DNA of 30,768 nucleotides, from positions 1-30,768 of the forward strand of contig CAAGLJ010000248.1 of NCBI GenBank assembly GCA_900770785.1. The letters run 5' to 3'. How positions within the stretch are numbered: the stretch's first letter is position 1; every line of letters starts with the position of its first letter. The position numbers were made by a program, and so were the translations under genes. Under the pieces are notes generated by a model. That model was not told the origin of the DNA. It saw only the letters and a program-made list of their open reading frames with translations, and made no database searches. This DNA is from Lachnospiraceae bacterium (GTDB lineage: Bacteria; Bacillota; Clostridia; Lachnospirales; Lachnospiraceae). Shown here piece after piece: positions 6,655-13,668 of the stretch.

Positions 6655-7428
6655 ATGTTTAAAATTGCTATCTATGGTAAAGGAGGAATCGGAAAGTCTA
6701 CCACTACCTCCAATCTGGCTGCTGCACTCAGCAAGTACTATAAGGTGATGCAGATAGGCTGTGATCCAAAGGCTGATTCTACCAAAAATCTTCTGGGTAA
6801 TCAGCCCATGAAAACTGTGCTTGATCAAATCAAGGAAAAGGGGGATGATGTAACCCTGGAAGATATCGTATATGAGGGCTATAACGGTGTCCTCTGTGTA
6901 GAAGCCGGTGGTCCTACACCGGGCATCGGCTGTGCTGGTCTGGGAATCATCTCTGCTCTGCAAAAGCTGGAAGAGCTGGAGGCCTTTGAACGTTATCAGC
7001 CGGATATCGTGCTTTACGATGTTTTAGGTGATGTGGTTTGCGGTGGTTTTGCCATGCCCATCCGGGACGGCTATGCAGAACATATTTTTATCGTTACCAG
7101 CGGAGAAATGATGGCCCTTTTTGCTGCGGATAATATCTCCCGTGCAGTAAATAATTTTAAAAACAGAGGCTATGCCCGTGTTTCTGGAATTATTCTGAAT
7201 GAAAGAAGGGTAAAGAACGAAAAAGCTGTCGTTCAGCAGTTTGCTGATGAGTCAGGCCATCAGGTCATCCAAAATATCCGCCGCAGCGATGCTGTGCAGA
7301 AGGCTGAGGACATGGGAAAAACCGTCATTGAAGCCTTTCCCAACGCAGAAATTGCAGAAGACTACAAACGACTGGCAGAGACGATTATGAACATCTGTAA
7401 AGAAAAGGAGTATCGCAAATGTGTATAA
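6655..7428 (+). CDS. NifH-like iron protein (ATP-dependent reductase component)
   Basis: A 257-residue homologue of nitrogenase iron protein, expected to be a homodimer with one [4Fe-4S] cluster that passes electrons to the NifDK-like partner at the cost of ATP. The P-loop GKGGIGKST (8-16), switch segment CDPKADST (36-43), and both cluster cysteines are present: Cys93 in PGIGCAG and Cys129 in GDVVCGGFAMPIR. The Arg that is ADP-ribosylated in true NifH (GCAGRG) is Leu96 here. The protein is shorter than typical NifH (about 275-295). GGAAAAAGGA precedes the ATG. It is the first gene of a plus-strand operon, and the ribosome binding site of the next gene lies inside its end. It belongs to the nitrogenase-like group, not proven to fix nitrogen. 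Confidence 0.93.
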   Translation: MFKIAIYGKGGIGKSTTTSNLAAALSKYYKVMQIGCDPKADSTKNLLGNQPMKTVLDQIKEKGDDVTLEDIVYEGYNGVLCVEAGGPTPGIGCAGLGIISALQKLEELEAFERYQPDIVLYDVLGDVVCGGFAMPIRDGYAEHIFIVTSGEMMALFAADNISRAVNNFKNRGYARVSGIILNERRVKNEKAVVQQFADESGHQVIQNIRRSDAVQKAEDMGKTVIEAFPNAEIAEDYKRLAETIMNICKEKEYRKCV

Positions 7429-8684
7429 ATCATTGTTTTGAAAAAACCCTCCACTATACTTCACCCGGGCATGGCGGCTGGGGAGTGATTCGGGTGGCAG
7501 CCCTGATTCCTGAAAGTCATCTGATGTTTATCTGTCCCTCTGCCTGTTTTCGGCATGGCGCTTTGGGTGCCATTCAGCATGGCTATAAGGACAAAACCTC
7601 CTATCTCTATATTACTCCGGCAGATGTAGTCGTCGGCTATGACAATATCATTTTAGAAGGTGCCGAAGAGCTTTTGGAAAGAGATAAGAAAATAAAGGTA
7701 CTTTTCCTTTTCGTTCCCTGTATAGACGATTTTATTGGCACAGATATTGATGCACTGGCAAAGCAGGTGGAAAAGGCTCATCCGGGAATTATAGTTCGTT
7801 CATGCCACATGAACCCTATTGCTGCCGAAACCAAAAAGCCGCCTTTAGTAACTACTATGCAGTCCATGCTTTCCGCCATTCATACCAGCCATCCAGCCTC
7901 GGAAAATGCAGTAAATCTTCTGGGTACCTTTTCTCCTGTAGACAGGGAAAGCGAGATTTTCAGTTTTTTCAGCTCTTATGGATATCAGGTCAGACAAATT
8001 GCCGATTATGAGAAGTATGAAGACTTCTGCGAAATGGGACGAAGCAAGTACAACCTGATAACCGGATCCGTGGGAAAATTTGCTGCCGGATATATGGATA
8101 AGCATTTTAGCACCACTTCTGTCATCAATATGCTCTCCTATGATGTAGAGGAAATTATGGATGGATACAAAAGGTGGCAGGAAGTACTGAAAAAAGAGCA
8201 GCCAATAGATTCTTCCTTTAGTCTGGAGAAGCTGGAAAAGGAAACCCTAAACGTAATTCACCACACAGCAGAAAAGCTAAAGGATTATCCTGTTCTGGTC
8301 TCGGACAGTGCAGTAACCCGGCCCTTTGCTTTGGCTAAGGCTCTTCTTGGATATGGCTTTAAGGTAACCGAGGTGATCGCACAGGATGCTCTGGAAGGAG
8401 ACAGGGAAGCCTATCAATATATTCTCGAACACCATCCTGAGGTCTCTATAACCCAGCCTCGGCATTATCGTTCTGCCCGGAGAGAAAATACTTTTACCAG
8501 AACCATCGCTATTGGCTTTGAGGGAGCTTATCTTCGTCAAAGCGACTATGTGGTTGATCTTTCGGGTGATGAGGGTATGTATGGTCTTTATGGGGTAAAA
8601 CGTTTAATGGAAATGATGGAAAATTCCATTAAGAAAAAGGCAGATTTAAGAAAAATGATTGAAGAATATGGAGCGGTTGTATGA
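7419..8684 (+). CDS. NifD-like nitrogenase component 1 subunit
   Basis: A 421-residue member of the nitrogenase component 1 (oxidoreductase) family. Compared with NifD, the region MFICPSACFRHG aligns with the HGPVGC cluster segment, placing Cys43 (with nearby Cys39) at the second P-cluster ligand. Cys101 in FVPCIDDFIGTDID fits the third ligand position. The first ligand position falls in SPGHGGWG and has no cysteine. I see no equivalents of the FeMo-cofactor Cys and His ligands. An extra CxxxC lies at residues 2-6. The C-terminal GDEGMYGLYGVKRLMEMM is family-like. The start ATG is 10 bases inside the NifH-like gene with AGGAG eight bases upstream. It presumably forms a heteromer with the next gene's product. 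Confidence 0.88.
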   Translation: MCINHCFEKTLHYTSPGHGGWGVIRVAALIPESHLMFICPSACFRHGALGAIQHGYKDKTSYLYITPADVVVGYDNIILEGAEELLERDKKIKVLFLFVPCIDDFIGTDIDALAKQVEKAHPGIIVRSCHMNPIAAETKKPPLVTTMQSMLSAIHTSHPASENAVNLLGTFSPVDRESEIFSFFSSYGYQVRQIADYEKYEDFCEMGRSKYNLITGSVGKFAAGYMDKHFSTTSVINMLSYDVEEIMDGYKRWQEVLKKEQPIDSSFSLEKLEKETLNVIHHTAEKLKDYPVLVSDSAVTRPFALAKALLGYGFKVTEVIAQDALEGDREAYQYILEHHPEVSITQPRHYRSARRENTFTRTIAIGFEGAYLRQSDYVVDLSGDEGMYGLYGVKRLMEMMENSIKKKADLRKMIEEYGAVV

Positions 8685-9907
8685 TGAGAAGATTATATCG
8701 GTATTTACCTCCCTTTGCCGGTGATTATTCCGGCGTAGGCTCTGCCCTGTATGAGCTGGGCGGAATGCTTTGTATCCACGATGCTTCTGGCTGTACCGGA
8801 AATTATGTGGGCTTTGACGAACCCAGATCCTACGATTCAAAACAGCTGGTTTATTGTACCGGCTTACGTAAAAATGATGCTATTTTGGGAAATGAAAAGA
8901 TATACATTGATAAAATTGTTCAGGCTGCAAAAGAAATGAAGCCTGCCTTTATCGCCCTGGTGGGAAGTCCTGTTCCCATGGTTATCGGTTTTGACTTCGA
9001 TGGTGTCGCCAGAGAAGTGGAACACCTGACCGGCCTTCCTACCTTCGGCTTTGATACCAGTGGAATGAAGGGAAGCTACAAGGATGGAGTGGTTATGGCT
9101 GTGCTGAAGCTTCTGGAGCGTTTCGGCCCTTCTGAATCCATTTCTTCTTCTAATAATGGAAAGGTTAGGTCAGTGAATATCCTGGGTGCTACACCGCTGG
9201 ATATCAGTGAAGAAAATCTTCAGGCACTTCGTCTTATGCTGGAAGAAAGAGGCTATCAGATCAACAGTATTTTTTCCATGGATAATCGTATAGAGGACTA
9301 TATGAACTTCCATAGGGCTAATATTAATCTTGCCATCACTCAGGCAGGGGCCATAATCGCACAGCATATGGAAAAAACCTATGGGATGCCTTATCTTGCC
9401 GGACTTCCCATTGGAGAAGCCGGAAGTGTACATTACTTTAGCTGTCTTGATCAGGTATTGGAAAAAAGAAAGAGTATGGAGGTTTCCCAGCATCCTGTAG
9501 AAGTGGCAAAGGAATGTCCGGCAAGCGGCAGGAAAGCCCTTATTCTGGAGGATGGAATTATTGCCTCTTCCATCAGAGTTGAACTGCTGGCTCAGGGTTA
9601 TTCTCAGGTAGATGTCATTTCTCTTTTTGAAAAGGATTGGGCAGTCAGAAATTTGAACATTTCCTTTTCCCAGAGTGAAGAGGATATTGTCAAAGCAGTA
9701 AATAATGGTATATACAGCCTGATTGTGGCTGATCCTCTTATTCTTTCTCTTTATACAAAAAAAGAAAAAAGAGAATTGATTGCTTTTCCCAAATATGCCA
9801 TTTCCAGTAAATTGATGCATCAGAAAAGATGGGTGTATCTTGGTAAGAGCTGGAACGATTATATCAAAATCGCCGAAAATTCTTACGATATCGCTGTAAA
9901 CTATTAG
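8681..9907 (+). CDS. NifK-like nitrogenase component 1 subunit
   Basis: A 408-residue second component 1 subunit, translationally coupled to the first by an ATGA overlap. The segment LCIHDASGC (Cys31-Cys38) aligns with the HGSQGC cluster motif of NifK. GLRKNDAILGNEK matches the following SxxxxExxVFGG-type turn, and VPMVIGFDFDGVAREVE matches the EVIGDD helix. At the third P-cluster position the usual Thr-Cys is Ser96-Pro97, and the first position has no cysteine (FAGDYSGVG). With the partner this leaves about three conserved cluster cysteines per heterodimer, more like the reductases of tetrapyrrole pathways than like nitrogenase. The substrate is unknown. The stop is 25 bases before the ATPase gene. 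Confidence 0.88.
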   Translation: MMRRLYRYLPPFAGDYSGVGSALYELGGMLCIHDASGCTGNYVGFDEPRSYDSKQLVYCTGLRKNDAILGNEKIYIDKIVQAAKEMKPAFIALVGSPVPMVIGFDFDGVAREVEHLTGLPTFGFDTSGMKGSYKDGVVMAVLKLLERFGPSESISSSNNGKVRSVNILGATPLDISEENLQALRLMLEERGYQINSIFSMDNRIEDYMNFHRANINLAITQAGAIIAQHMEKTYGMPYLAGLPIGEAGSVHYFSCLDQVLEKRKSMEVSQHPVEVAKECPASGRKALILEDGIIASSIRVELLAQGYSQVDVISLFEKDWAVRNLNISFSQSEEDIVKAVNNGIYSLIVADPLILSLYTKKEKRELIAFPKYAISSKLMHQKRWVYLGKSWNDYIKIAENSYDIAVNY

Positions 9908-9932
9908 TTTGTTTTAGAAGGAGCTGTTATTC

Positions 9933-10730
9933 ATGAAATTTAGCGTAGAAAATGGTTGTTTCGGCTACCCCAGCGGAAGGCAGGTGCTGAAAAATATTAA
10001 TTTTGAGGTTCAATCCAAAGAGATTCTCTCCATTCTTGGCCCCAATGGTGTAGGAAAAACCACTCTTTTAAAATGCACCCTGGGACTGCTTCAATGGTGC
10101 CAGGGTGAAACCTTAATTGATGGAAAAAGTATTGCAAAAATGAAATATTCCGATATCTGGAAAGCTATTGGCTATGTCCCTCAGGCAAAGCTTTCCGCCT
10201 TTGCCTATACCGTAGACGAGATGGTGCTTTTGGGCCGAAACAGTCATTTAAAGGTACTGGAACAGCCGGGAAATAGCGACAGAGAAATTGCCTCACAGTG
10301 CATTGACCGTATCGGCATCGGCTATCTGAAGGGAAAGCTGTGCAGTAAAATCAGCGGTGGAGAGTTGCAAATGGTTCTCATTGCCCGCGCTCTTGCTTCT
10401 CAGCCCAGACTATTGATTCTGGATGAGCCGGAATCCAACCTGGATTTCAAAAACCAGTTGATTGTTCTGGAAACCATTAAATCCCTTAGAGATGAAGAGG
10501 GTATTTCTTCTATTGTAAATACCCACTATCCTGATCATGCCATTTCCCTATCCGATAAAGCCCTGATTCTTAACCGGGACGGCAGCAGTATATTCGGCCC
10601 TGCCCACAGCAGTATCGCAGAGCATCATCTTGAAAAGGCCTTTGGAGTTAACGTAAAGATTAAGGATTTCTATCATAGCGAGAAAAAATACACCTGCGTA
10701 ATGCCTCTGTCCATTGCAGCAGGAAATTAA
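9933..10730 (+). CDS. FecE/BtuD-type ABC importer ATPase
   Basis: A 265-residue ATPase that should power the FecCD-type permease encoded at 1638-2651. Walker A GPNGVGKTT (36-44), a Q-loop (YVPQAK), the ABC signature SGGELQM, Walker B LLILDEPES and the switch histidine in NTHYPDHA are all present. The D-loop reads ESNLDF where TSALDF is usual. AAGGAG lies nine bases before the ATG. It is the last gene of the nitrogenase-like operon and is followed by a strong terminator. Its placement ties the importer's energy supply to expression of the reductase. Confidence 0.95.
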   Translation: MKFSVENGCFGYPSGRQVLKNINFEVQSKEILSILGPNGVGKTTLLKCTLGLLQWCQGETLIDGKSIAKMKYSDIWKAIGYVPQAKLSAFAYTVDEMVLLGRNSHLKVLEQPGNSDREIASQCIDRIGIGYLKGKLCSKISGGELQMVLIARALASQPRLLILDEPESNLDFKNQLIVLETIKSLRDEEGISSIVNTHYPDHAISLSDKALILNRDGSSIFGPAHSSIAEHHLEKAFGVNVKIKDFYHSEKKYTCVMPLSIAAGN

Positions 10731-10737
10731 ATAGAAA

Positions 10738-10777
10738 AAAGCCCTTAAATACTGATTTCTCAATATTTAAGGGCTTT
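10738..10777. terminator. Bidirectional Rho-independent terminator
   Basis: A perfect 14-bp stem (AAAGCCCTTAAATA with TATTTAAGGGCTTT) and a 12-base loop lie between the convergent ends of the ATPase gene (stop 10730) and rpsR (stop 10800). Read on the minus strand it is followed by TTTTTTC. On the plus strand the T run is short (CTTTATAT). It separates the nitrogenase-like cluster from the ribosomal operon. Confidence 0.9.
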
Positions 10778-10799
10778 ATATCCGTTTATACTCTTAACC

Positions 10800-11063
10800 T
10801 TAATCACAGGTGTAAGGCATCAGGGCTACGTGACGTGCTCTCTTAATTGCTACGGTAAGAGCTCTCTGATGCTTTGCACAGTTACCTGTGATTCTTCTGG
10901 GAAGGATTTTACCCCTCTCAGATACATATCTTTTCAGCTTATTGGTATCCTTGTAATCAATAACGTTATCTTTTCCACAGAAAACACAAACTTTTTTTCT
11001 TCTGCGGATACCGCCTCTTCTCTTCATCGGAGAATCAGCTTTGTCTGTTTTATTAAAAGCCAT
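10800..11063 (-). CDS. rpsR: 30S ribosomal protein S18
   Basis: An 87-residue small-subunit protein that pairs with S6 in the platform of the 30S subunit. The hallmark core KLKRYVSERGKILPRR and TGNCAKHQR is intact. The N-terminal CVFC (Cys26, Cys29) plus Cys62 marks the zinc-binding C+ form of S18. The ATG at 11063 has AGGAGG eight bases upstream; a TTG six bases earlier is a weaker alternative. It is the last gene of rpsF-ssb-rpsR and ends at the bidirectional terminator. Confidence 0.97.
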   Translation of the reverse strand: MAFNKTDKADSPMKRRGGIRRRKKVCVFCGKDNVIDYKDTNKLKRYVSERGKILPRRITGNCAKHQRALTVAIKRARHVALMPYTCD

Positions 11064-11117
11064 GATCAATGCCTCCTATCTTAAAATTACCGAAAAAACT
11101 CTCCGGTCTCCAATTTG

Positions 11118-11573
11118 TCAGTTAAACGGCAATTCCTCATCAATTCCATCAGGAATATTCATGAAGCCATCACCTGCGGATACCGGTTCCGGACGGCTGC
11201 TATTACCGCCGAAGCCTGCATATTCTCCGTTTCCGGAGGATGCATTCTTACTTTCCGCAAATTCAATATCCTCCGCAACAATATCCGTTGTATACACCTT
11301 CTGTCCATCCCTGTTAGTATAGCTTCCGGTCTGGATACGCCCGCTTAAGGCAACCTTGGTTCCCTTGTGGAGATACTTCTCCGCAAATTCACCCAGTCTG
11401 CCAAAGGCCACACAGTTAATAAAATCTGCGGTCTGCCCCTCTGCATTGTTACGGTTTCCTCTTCTATCTACTGCCAGTGAAAATCTGGCAACAGCCATAG
11501 GACTTTCACTGTTCTGAGAATATCTTACCTCGGGATCTCTGGTTAATCGTCCCATCAGAATTACTTTATTCAT
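11118..11573 (-). CDS. ssb: Single-stranded DNA-binding protein
   Basis: A 151-residue SSB with the OB-fold segments MNKVILMGRLTRDPEVRY, FSLAVDR, DFINCVAFGRLGEFAEKYLHKG and GRIQTGSYTNRDG. A glycine- and serine-rich linker follows, then an acidic C-terminal tip that recruits repair and replication partners. The tip ends in DEELPFN, so one Asn follows the Pro-Phe that is normally terminal. It coats single-stranded DNA as a tetramer. It sits between rpsF and rpsR, the conserved bacterial order, and its size suggests the main housekeeping SSB. Confidence 0.97.
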   Translation of the reverse strand: MNKVILMGRLTRDPEVRYSQNSESPMAVARFSLAVDRRGNRNNAEGQTADFINCVAFGRLGEFAEKYLHKGTKVALSGRIQTGSYTNRDGQKVYTTDIVAEDIEFAESKNASSGNGEYAGFGGNSSRPEPVSAGDGFMNIPDGIDEELPFN

Positions 11574-11610
11574 CTTTTCTCCCTTTCCGGCATACCGGAA
11601 GGTACGCCTT

Positions 11611-11898
11611 TTAAGCCTCCTGCTTAACGCATAAATATCTGATTACGTTGTCCATAATACGAACGCGGCTCTCAATTTCAGCAGGAACAGTGCTTTCAGC
11701 ATCGAACTGAATGAAGTAATAAAAGGCTTCTTTCATCTTCTGAACTTCGTAAGCCAGTCTCTTCTTTCCCCAATCATCAACATTGGTAATCTGTCCGCCA
11801 AATCTTTCGATTGTGGCCTTTACCTTGTCAATGGTAGCGGTTCTTTCATCGTCTTCGATTTTCGCACTCACAACAACTGCTAATTCATATTTGTTCAT
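11611..11898 (-). CDS. rpsF: 30S ribosomal protein S6
   Basis: A 95-residue S6 protein, partner of S18 on the 30S platform. Family features are MNKYELAVVV, IERFGGQITNVDDWGKKRLAYEVQK and the strand EAFYYFIQFDA. The ATG at 11898 has AAGGAGG eight bases upstream. The open frame continues to 12033, but that part runs through the leader hairpin and the promoter, so it is not coding. It is the first gene of the operon. Confidence 0.97.
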   Translation of the reverse strand: MNKYELAVVVSAKIEDDERTATIDKVKATIERFGGQITNVDDWGKKRLAYEVQKMKEAFYYFIQFDAESTVPAEIESRVRIMDNVIRYLCVKQEA

Positions 11899-11920
11899 GC
11901 CAGTTACCTCCTTTTGGTCT

Positions 11921-11945
11921 CTGGCCCCGCAAAATGCGGAGCAAG
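11921..11945 (-). promoter_or_regulatory. Leader hairpin of rpsF, possible S6-S18 autoregulatory site
   Basis: In the mRNA leader just upstream of the rpsF ribosome binding site, CCGCA-ttt-TGCGG forms a tight hairpin flanked by CT and GGGG. Many bacteria regulate this operon by S6-S18 binding to a leader hairpin containing a CCG element. The match here is by position and general form; I could not test the consensus structure. Confidence 0.45.
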
Positions 11946-11968
11946 GAATTAATATATCACGAGTTAAT

Positions 11969-11997
11969 ATACTATCATAAAAATCCTTTATCTGCAA
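11969..11997 (-). promoter_or_regulatory. Promoter of rpsF-ssb-rpsR
   Basis: On the minus strand TTGCAG (11997-11992), a 17-base spacer and TAGTAT (11974-11969) with an extended -10 TG one base before it. It lies about 70 bases upstream of the rpsF start. Confidence 0.6.
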
Positions 11998-12085
11998 GAT
12001 TTTTTCTTCATTTTCTTTCCTTTTTCTTTTCATAAAATCGGATTAAAGCCTTATAGCCTTTTTATCCATATCCTAAAATCATATA

Positions 12086-13642
12086 CTAATTCCTTCTATA
12101 AAGGATATAGTCCTTAGTTTCTTCCAGCACCTGACAAGTGGAAAGATACTCCCAGTTCACTCCTTCATGATTATACAGTATGGGCCATTCGTTCACTTCA
12201 TCTTCTTTCATCAGCTCTTTGGGAAGCAGAATGTACTGTGCCTCTTCCAGCACTGCCTCCTGAGGGCGCAGATTCCAGTAAAACTGCAGTACATATTTTT
12301 GATAGTCGTCCATAAAGCAAATACTTTCTACTTCCCCTATCTCTGCCATTTCCCAGATTTCTTTAATTTTAATCTCTCTGTCTCCATACTCCCCATTATA
12401 ATAAGGAGAAAAAAGCTGAATACAGGCCCATATCAGAAGAGCAGCACATATCCCCTTTTCCCACTTTCCCTTTTTGATTTCTGACAAATATGCCACAAAT
12501 AACAGAGCTAATAAAACTCCCAGAAAGGTAAATACCCGATAATACGGCTGTACCGACTGAACCACCAGAATCAGGGGCAGTCCCCAGAGCATACTGCCGG
12601 TATAAAGATAAAGGAAAAGCCTTTTCTTCTTCTTTTGCTTAAAGGCTTTTATCCCCCCAGCCAGGCAAAGTACCATCGAAACAGCAAGCAGAATAGTCAG
12701 AGCATTCCCGAAGGAAGAGACAAACAGATTCATCAGTCCCCTTACCCAGCCAAAAAACTCGGATATAACCCTCCCCCTGTCTATACTCTGTACATAGGGA
12801 GAGGCCAGCATATAGTCCATTCCCCGTTTCCATGCCTGAAAGGGTACTTTCAAAATAATCTTCACCTGATGTATTCCAAAATACCCGCTGTCAGCCGTTT
12901 TACTGAGCAAATTAGAACCGATAGCCAACCAGATGATACTGTAAAGGCCAAGGGTATTAATTGCCGCCACCAGACTTGCCACAACCAGACGAAGCAGTGT
13001 CCTTATTTCTTTTTGGCATAAAAGATAAAGCCCTCCCGTAAGGCAGAGGGGAAGAACCCAGTAAATATTGCTGGGAACCGTATAAAGTCCTGCCGTCAGG
13101 GCAAGGGAAAAAAATACATAATAGCATCCTTTTGCCTTTTCTTTCATGCAGATGTGGTACAGCATAATGAGGGCCAGCAGATAAAGCCCCACAGACAGGG
13201 TATATCCTCTTCCCTGAATGGAAATATAGTTTACCAGATAAAAGGAGCTATAGAGAAAAACACAGCCTAAAGAGATCGTTTTGGAAAAAAAGCGTCCCGC
13301 CAGATAATAAAGCATAATCAAATTTCCCACCGAAAACAGCCAGGATACTCCCCTGAGAGCAATATAGGGGTTTTCAAAAATCATGAAAAATCCCGACAAC
13401 ACCGAATAAAATACATGGTTGTTCGGTACAGGCCAATGGATGGCTGCATAAACAGGTCCTCTGCTGATAAAGGAATAATAGGTATACAGCTCATCATACC
13501 AGGGCTCAAGAGCAAACATCCGCCAGCCATAATAAATTGCCATTACCAGGGCAAAAAGGGCAAAGGCCATGTTATTTTTTACCAGGCCAATAATTTTTTT
13601 CTTCCCTGCACAGCTTCTTTTCTTCCCTCCGGTTCCAGCCAT
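12086..13642 (-). CDS. GT39-like membrane glycosyltransferase (second of two)
   Basis: A 518-residue polytopic membrane protein with many hydrophobic helices. After a basic N-terminus (KKRSCAGKKK) and first helix it has PWYDELYTYY (Asp50-Glu51), the acidic motif in the first outside loop of ArnT/PMT-type (GT39/GT83) transferases that use lipid-linked sugars. HWPVPNNHVFYS follows, resembling the HPPLYY region. A C-terminal soluble part starts near residue 430. GAGGAG lies five bases upstream of the ATG. It follows the related 515-residue gene by 26 bases. It probably adds a sugar to a cell-surface polymer or lipid; donor and acceptor are unknown. Confidence 0.8.
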   Translation of the reverse strand: MAGTGGKKRSCAGKKKIIGLVKNNMAFALFALVMAIYYGWRMFALEPWYDELYTYYSFISRGPVYAAIHWPVPNNHVFYSVLSGFFMIFENPYIALRGVSWLFSVGNLIMLYYLAGRFFSKTISLGCVFLYSSFYLVNYISIQGRGYTLSVGLYLLALIMLYHICMKEKAKGCYYVFFSLALTAGLYTVPSNIYWVLPLCLTGGLYLLCQKEIRTLLRLVVASLVAAINTLGLYSIIWLAIGSNLLSKTADSGYFGIHQVKIILKVPFQAWKRGMDYMLASPYVQSIDRGRVISEFFGWVRGLMNLFVSSFGNALTILLAVSMVLCLAGGIKAFKQKKKKRLFLYLYTGSMLWGLPLILVVQSVQPYYRVFTFLGVLLALLFVAYLSEIKKGKWEKGICAALLIWACIQLFSPYYNGEYGDREIKIKEIWEMAEIGEVESICFMDDYQKYVLQFYWNLRPQEAVLEEAQYILLPKELMKEDEVNEWPILYNHEGVNWEYLSTCQVLEETKDYILYRRN

Positions 13643-13668
13643 AATTTCTCCTCTTTATTTCTTCCTGT

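Noticed and set aside
9170..9820. 216-residue open frame antisense to the NifK-like gene
   Set aside because: It is a reverse shadow of a well-supported coding region, with no ribosome binding site or recognisable domain.
6655..9907. Nitrogen fixation genes nifHDK
   Set aside because: NifD/K-like chains lack several P-cluster cysteines and recognisable FeMo-cofactor ligands, and no nifB/E/N genes are in the window. Only a nitrogenase-like label is justified.
11899..12033. Longer S6 protein starting at 12033
   Set aside because: The extension runs through the promoter and leader hairpin. S6 proteins are about 95 residues, and a strong AAGGAGG precedes the inner ATG.
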